9,387 nucleotides of DNA from Pseudoxanthomonas sp. GTDB taxonomy: Bacteria > Pseudomonadota > Gammaproteobacteria > Xanthomonadales > Xanthomonadaceae. This document shows positions 6,405-9,387 of the stretch, piece by piece. The stretch covers positions 1 to 9,387 of the forward strand of contig JAJAZJ010000163.1 in NCBI GenBank assembly GCA_026785795.1, read 5' to 3'. The notes beneath the pieces were generated by a model. It saw only the letters and a program-made list of their open reading frames with translations. It did no database searches and was not told the origin of the DNA. A program made the translations under genes and the position numbers. Position 1 is the stretch's first letter, and each line of letters begins with the position of its first letter.

Positions 6405-7787
6405 TCATACGTTCAACAGCAGGAACTCCCGCTCCCACGAGCTGATCACGCGGAAGAAGGTCTCGTATTCCTTGCGTTTGACCGATACGTAGGCGCGCAC
6501 GAAACGCGGGCCCAGCAGCGCCTGCAGCGGCTTGCAGGTTTCCAGCTCGTCCAGGGCCTCGCCCAGCGAACGCGGCACTTCAAAGCCGAAATCCTGCGCG
6601 CTGGTAGCCAAGGGCGCGGTCGGCTTGAGCTGTTCGCGCATACCCAGCAGGCCGCAGGCCAGGGTAGCGGCCAGGGCCAGGTAGGGGTTGGCGTCGGAGC
6701 CGGCGAAGCGGCTTTCCACGCGCGTGTTCTCCAGGCTGTCGATCGGCACGCGCAGGCCGCAGGTGCGGTTGTCGTAGCCCCACTGCATGTTGATTGGCGC
6801 CACCTGGCCCAGCGCCAGCCGCCGGTACGAATTGACGTTGGGCGCGAAGAATGCCATGGCCATCGGCACGTATTTCTGCAGGCCGCCCATGTAGTGGCCA
6901 AATGCAGGGCTGTGCTTGCCTTCGCGCTTGCCGCTGAAGACATTGTTGCCCTTGGCGTCCAGCATGCTCTGGTGGATATGCATCGCGCTGCCGGGCTCGT
7001 TCTCCATTGGCTTGGCCAGGAAAGTGGCGTAGATGCCGTGGCGCATGGCGGCCTCGCGCATGGTGCGCTTGAACAGGAATACTTGGTCGGCGCGGGACAG
7101 CGCATCGGAATGGGTGAAGTTGACCTCCAGCTGGGCCGCACCGGATTCGTGGATCAGGGTGTCCACGTCCAACTCCATGGCATCGCAGTAGTCGTACATC
7201 AGGTCGAGGATCGGGTCGAATTCATTGACCGCATCGATGGAGTACGACTGGCGCGCGGTTTCCGGACGCCCAGAGCGGCCGGCAGGCGGCAGCAGGGGGA
7301 AATCCGGGTCGGTGTTCTTCTGCACCAGGAAGAACTCCAGCTCCGGCGCCACCACCGGGCGCAGGCCGGCTTCCTCGTAGGCGGCCAGTACCCGGCGCAG
7401 CACGTTGCGTGGTGCCAGGTCGTGCGGCTTGCCGTCCTTGGTGTAGCAGTCGTGGATGACCTGGGCGGTGGGGTCGGTGGCCCACGGCACCACGCGCACC
7501 GTATCCGGATCGGGGCGCAGGAACATGTCCGAATCCGACGCCGACGTCAGTTCGTAGTAATCGTCCGGGTAGTCGCCGGTGACGGTGGTGGCGAAGATGC
7601 CTTCCGGCAGGCGCGTGCCGTAGTCATGGCTGAATTTGTGGGCCGGGATGATCTTGCCGCGCGCAATCCCGGTGATATCCGGCACCAGGCATTCGACCTC
7701 GGTGATGTTGCGTTCTTTCAGCCAGCGCCGCAGTGAACTTTCCGGTTCCTCGGGCGTGACTTTCTTCTGTGCTTGTCGCTTGCTCAT
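6405..7787 (-). CDS. spuB: Glutamine-synthetase-like gamma-glutamylpolyamine synthetase, SpuB/PuuA family
   Basis: ATP-dependent ligation of glutamate to an amine (gamma-glutamylputrescine synthetase type), first step of the glutamylated route of polyamine use; cytoplasmic. 460 residues. The N-terminal beta-grasp domain contains PDITGIARGKIIPAHKF (36-52). Catalytic-domain marks of the glutamine synthetase fold follow: ELE at 149-151 (metal ligands Glu149 and Glu151), HESGAAQLEVN at 213-223 with Glu214 and Glu221, GSAMHIH at 266-272 with His270, NRTCGLRVP at 340-348 with Arg341 and Arg346, and VESRFAGSDANPYL with Glu358 and Arg360. ATG 7787 lies nine bases after the spuA stop with only a weak ribosome site, so coupling to spuA is likely. 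The protein is clearly not housekeeping GlnA, because it lies in a polyamine operon and lacks the GlnA N-terminus. Which amine it accepts is not visible. Confidence 0.92.
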   Translation of the reverse strand: MSKRQAQKKVTPEEPESSLRRWLKERNITEVECLVPDITGIARGKIIPAHKFSHDYGTRLPEGIFATTVTGDYPDDYYELTSASDSDMFLRPDPDTVRVVPWATDPTAQVIHDCYTKDGKPHDLAPRNVLRRVLAAYEEAGLRPVVAPELEFFLVQKNTDPDFPLLPPAGRSGRPETARQSYSIDAVNEFDPILDLMYDYCDAMELDVDTLIHESGAAQLEVNFTHSDALSRADQVFLFKRTMREAAMRHGIYATFLAKPMENEPGSAMHIHQSMLDAKGNNVFSGKREGKHSPAFGHYMGGLQKYVPMAMAFFAPNVNSYRRLALGQVAPINMQWGYDNRTCGLRVPIDSLENTRVESRFAGSDANPYLALAATLACGLLGMREQLKPTAPLATSAQDFGFEVPRSLGEALDELETCKPLQALLGPRFVRAYVSVKRKEYETFFRVISSWEREFLLLNV

Positions 7788-7796
7788 GGTTTCACT

Positions 7797-8552
7797 TCAG
7801 GGGTTGCGTTGTGCGGCACGGCCGCGGCAGGCCTCGCCAAAGGCCTTGAATATTCCAAGGTAAAAGGGATTTTCGGTGACCGCCCACTCCGGATGCCACT
7901 GCACGCCCAGCAGGAAGCCGCTGCCGTCGTAACGGAAAGCCTCGATCAGGCCGTCCGGCGCCACCGCCTCCACCTTCAGCCCACTGCCGAGTCGCGACAC
8001 GCCCTGCCCATGCAACGAGTTCACCTGCAGCGAAGGCACCCCGGCAATACCGGCGAGGATTCCGCCCGGATTGAAGGTGACCGAGTGGGCGGGACCGTAT
8101 TGCACATCGAGCGGAGCATCCAGGTTCTCGCGATGGTCCATGAAGCCCGGCTGCTCCTGCACCTTCTGGTGCAGGGTGCCGCCAAACGCGACGTTCACTT
8201 CCTGGAAGCCGCGGCATACGGCCAGGATGGGCAGACCCATTTCCACCGCCAGCGGAATCAGGGCCAGGTTGTTGGCATCGCGCGCCGGGTCGTGCAGGTT
8301 GCCCGGATAGCTGGGCTCGTCGGTGTAGTGATGCGGCTGGATGTTGCTGACCGCACCGGTGAGCAAAAGCCCGTCAAGCCGCTCCAGCAGCTCGCGCAGA
8401 GGCAACAGGGGCTGCAGGGCCGGCAGCAGGACGGGCAGCGCGCCAGCGCCTTCGACCACCGCGCGGACATACTTTTCGCCGGCGGCCAGGAACGGATGCG
8501 GACCGATTTGTTTAAGGTCGGTAGGGACACCAACCAGCGGCAGGCTGGCCAT
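7797..8552 (-). CDS. spuA: Gamma-glutamyl-gamma-aminobutyrate hydrolase, SpuA/PuuD family (class I glutamine amidotransferase fold)
   Basis: Hydrolyses the gamma-glutamyl bond of gamma-glutamyl-GABA, freeing GABA and glutamate after the amine has been oxidised; cytoplasmic. 251 residues (PuuD 254, SpuA about 250). The nucleophile sits in AVCRGFQE with Cys113, and the rest of the triad is His220 and Glu222 in VQWHPEW. The oxyanion region LLLTGAVSNIQPHHY (62-76) and NSLHGQG (178-184) match the family. It is the first gene of the leftward unit, nine bases ahead of spuB. The ATG at 8552 has no strong ribosome site, though GTCATG context and homology from residue 5 on support it. The predicted chemistry is certain at family level; the same fold is used for other gamma-glutamyl amines, so the in vivo substrate could also be a gamma-glutamyl-polyamine derivative. 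Confidence 0.93.
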   Translation of the reverse strand: MASLPLVGVPTDLKQIGPHPFLAAGEKYVRAVVEGAGALPVLLPALQPLLPLRELLERLDGLLLTGAVSNIQPHHYTDEPSYPGNLHDPARDANNLALIPLAVEMGLPILAVCRGFQEVNVAFGGTLHQKVQEQPGFMDHRENLDAPLDVQYGPAHSVTFNPGGILAGIAGVPSLQVNSLHGQGVSRLGSGLKVEAVAPDGLIEAFRYDGSGFLLGVQWHPEWAVTENPFYLGIFKAFGEACRGRAAQRNP

Positions 8553-8760
8553 GACAGGGGCTCGAGAAGCTCAGCCGCAACTTAACCCGCCCGTTCGATT
8601 TTTGCAACACGTGGCGACGCTGGCTGCCGTTTCGGCCAAGGATGTTGCGCCGCGACAGCCTTGGTGCTTCGTTCTGGGGAATGATTGTGCGGGAAGCGAT
8701 GAGTATTCTTGACAACCCGGCCCGTCTGATAAGCTGCGCCGAACAGCCCGTGACCTGCCC
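8553..8760. promoter_or_regulatory. Divergent intergenic region between spuA and spuI
   Basis: This 208-base gap separates the two divergent units and must hold both promoters and any operators. For spuA a weak candidate is TTGCAA (8602-8607, minus) with TAAGTT (8579-8584) at 17 bases, only 3 of 6 matches in the -10. An inverted hexamer pair GCAACA (8604-8609) and TGTTGC (8643-8648) flanks a 33-base GC-rich core and may be half-sites or chance. No extended operator, riboswitch or convincing sigma-54 site is seen. In Pseudomonas the equivalent region responds to polyamines; the regulator here is not in the window. Confidence 0.6.
8709..8735 (+). promoter_or_regulatory. Candidate sigma-70-type promoter for spuI
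   Basis: A perfect TTGACA (8709-8714) lies 46 bases upstream of the spuI ATG. The best downstream boxes are GATAAG (8728-8733, spacer 13) and TAAGCT (8730-8735, spacer 15), both poor in sequence or spacing. It fits a promoter that needs an activator, but the -10 call is weak. The transcript would start near 8740, leaving a leader of only about 20 bases. Confidence 0.35.
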
Positions 8761-9387
8761 ATGACCCACCCCGACCCTGCCCCAAAAAGCCCCGCTACCG
8801 GACTGGGCAGCACCGACGCAGCCACTCTGTCCGGGCTGGCCGGATGTGAGCTGGTCGACCTGCTGCTGCCGGACATGAACGGCCTGCTGCGCGGCAAGCG
8901 CATCACCCGCGATGCCCTAGAGAAAGTCTACGCCGACGGGGTGTGCCTGCCCATGTCGCTCATCGCCACCGATATCACCGGCAACACGGTGGAGGAGACC
9001 GGGCTGGGCTACGACATCGGCGACGAGGACCGTGTCTGCAGGCCGGTACCCGGATCACTCCGCGCGGTGCCGTGGTCGCCGCGACCGATGGCGCAGCTGC
9101 TGCTGTCAATGGACGACGCCGACGGCGGCAGCTTTGAAGCCAACCCGCGCGAGATCCTGCGCCGCGTGCTGGACCGATACCGCGCCCGCGGGCTGACCCC
9201 GGTAGTGGCGGTTGAGCTGGAGTTTTACCTGCTGGACCGTCTGGCCGATGCGCGCGGCCGGCCGCAGGCTTCGCACAACCCCGCCACCGGCCTGCGCAAC
9301 GCCAGCACCCAGGTCTACTACATGGAAGACCTCAACGATTACCGCGGCTTCACCGACGCGGTGACCGACGCCTGCCGTGCCCAGGGC
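8761..9387 (+). CDS. spuI: Glutamine-synthetase-like gamma-glutamylpolyamine synthetase, SpuI/PuuA family (N-terminal 209 residues, cut by window edge)
   Basis: Second ATP-dependent glutamate-amine ligase of the locus, transcribed away from spuA. The frame is open from ATG 8761 to the edge. After a poorly conserved leader of about 25 residues it shows the beta-grasp motif PDMNGLLRGKRI (37-48), ATDITGNTVEETGLG (69-83), IGDEDRVC (86-93) and the start of the catalytic domain, VELEFYLLD (151-159), with metal ligands Glu152 and Glu154. These blocks match Pseudomonas SpuI more closely than the SpuB-type protein encoded at 6405-7787, so the two genes are old paralogues rather than a fresh duplication. 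No upstream in-frame ATG or GTG exists nearby, and no clear ribosome site precedes the ATG, so a start further in (for example a Met at 39) cannot be excluded but would remove the conserved motif. The catalytic C-terminal half lies outside the window. Confidence 0.88.
   Translation, partial: MTHPDPAPKSPATGLGSTDAATLSGLAGCELVDLLLPDMNGLLRGKRITRDALEKVYADGVCLPMSLIATDITGNTVEETGLGYDIGDEDRVCRPVPGSLRAVPWSPRPMAQLLLSMDDADGGSFEANPREILRRVLDRYRARGLTPVVAVELEFYLLDRLADARGRPQASHNPATGLRNASTQVYYMEDLNDYRGFTDAVTDACRAQG

Noticed and set aside
6339..7736. A 465-codon open frame on the plus strand, opposite spuB
   Set aside because: Same explanation: an antisense shadow of the glutamine-synthetase-like gene, low-complexity composition, no recognisable domain and no ribosome site.
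8571..8906. Small minus-strand open frames (67-111 codons) spanning the divergent gap and the start of spuI
   Set aside because: They are Arg/Ser/Pro-rich, overlap the conserved start of spuI, and have no family resemblance or good ribosome site.

Overview
The window is a polyamine uptake and catabolism locus from a GC-rich gammaproteobacterium. Xanthomonadaceae (Stenotrophomonas/Xanthomonas/Pseudoxanthomonas type) is the best guess. The basis is the base composition, the closeness of the proteins to Pseudomonas Spu and E. coli Pot/Puu proteins, and a GTAG-headed REP-like palindrome between two genes. The genus is inferred and was not tested by any search.

Layout. Eight genes run leftward on the minus strand: spuA (gamma-glutamyl-GABA hydrolase type), spuB (glutamine-synthetase-like gamma-glutamylpolyamine synthetase), spuC (polyamine aminotransferase), potF (binding protein), potG (ATPase), potH and potI (permeases), then sad (succinate-semialdehyde dehydrogenase, cut by the left edge). 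A second glutamine-synthetase-like gene, spuI, runs rightward from about 8761 and is cut by the right edge. A 208-bp intergenic region (8553-8760) separates the two units and should hold both promoters. This order and polarity match the known divergent spuABCDEFGH-spuI arrangement of Pseudomonas aeruginosa. Two differences stand out: there is one binding-protein gene instead of two (spuD and spuE), and a sad gene lies directly downstream.

How the genes work together. PotFGHI would import putrescine and/or spermidine. SpuC can transaminate the diamine. SpuB and SpuI can gamma-glutamylate the amine, and SpuA can release the glutamyl group. Sad oxidises succinate semialdehyde, the deaminated product of GABA, to succinate. 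No gamma-glutamylputrescine oxidase, aminoaldehyde dehydrogenase or GABA aminotransferase is in the window, so those steps must be encoded elsewhere.

Fine structure. potG/potH and potH/potI overlap by 4 nt (ATGA), which implies translational coupling. The potF-potG gap holds two strong GC hairpins without a U-tract. The spuB-spuC gap holds a long imperfect palindrome of REP/BIME type. PotF has a lipobox signal sequence, and a Trp at the pocket position that separates spermidine-type from putrescine-type receptors. These are the most interesting observations. I see no sign of an entirely new system: the window is a recognisable catabolic locus with lineage-specific variations.
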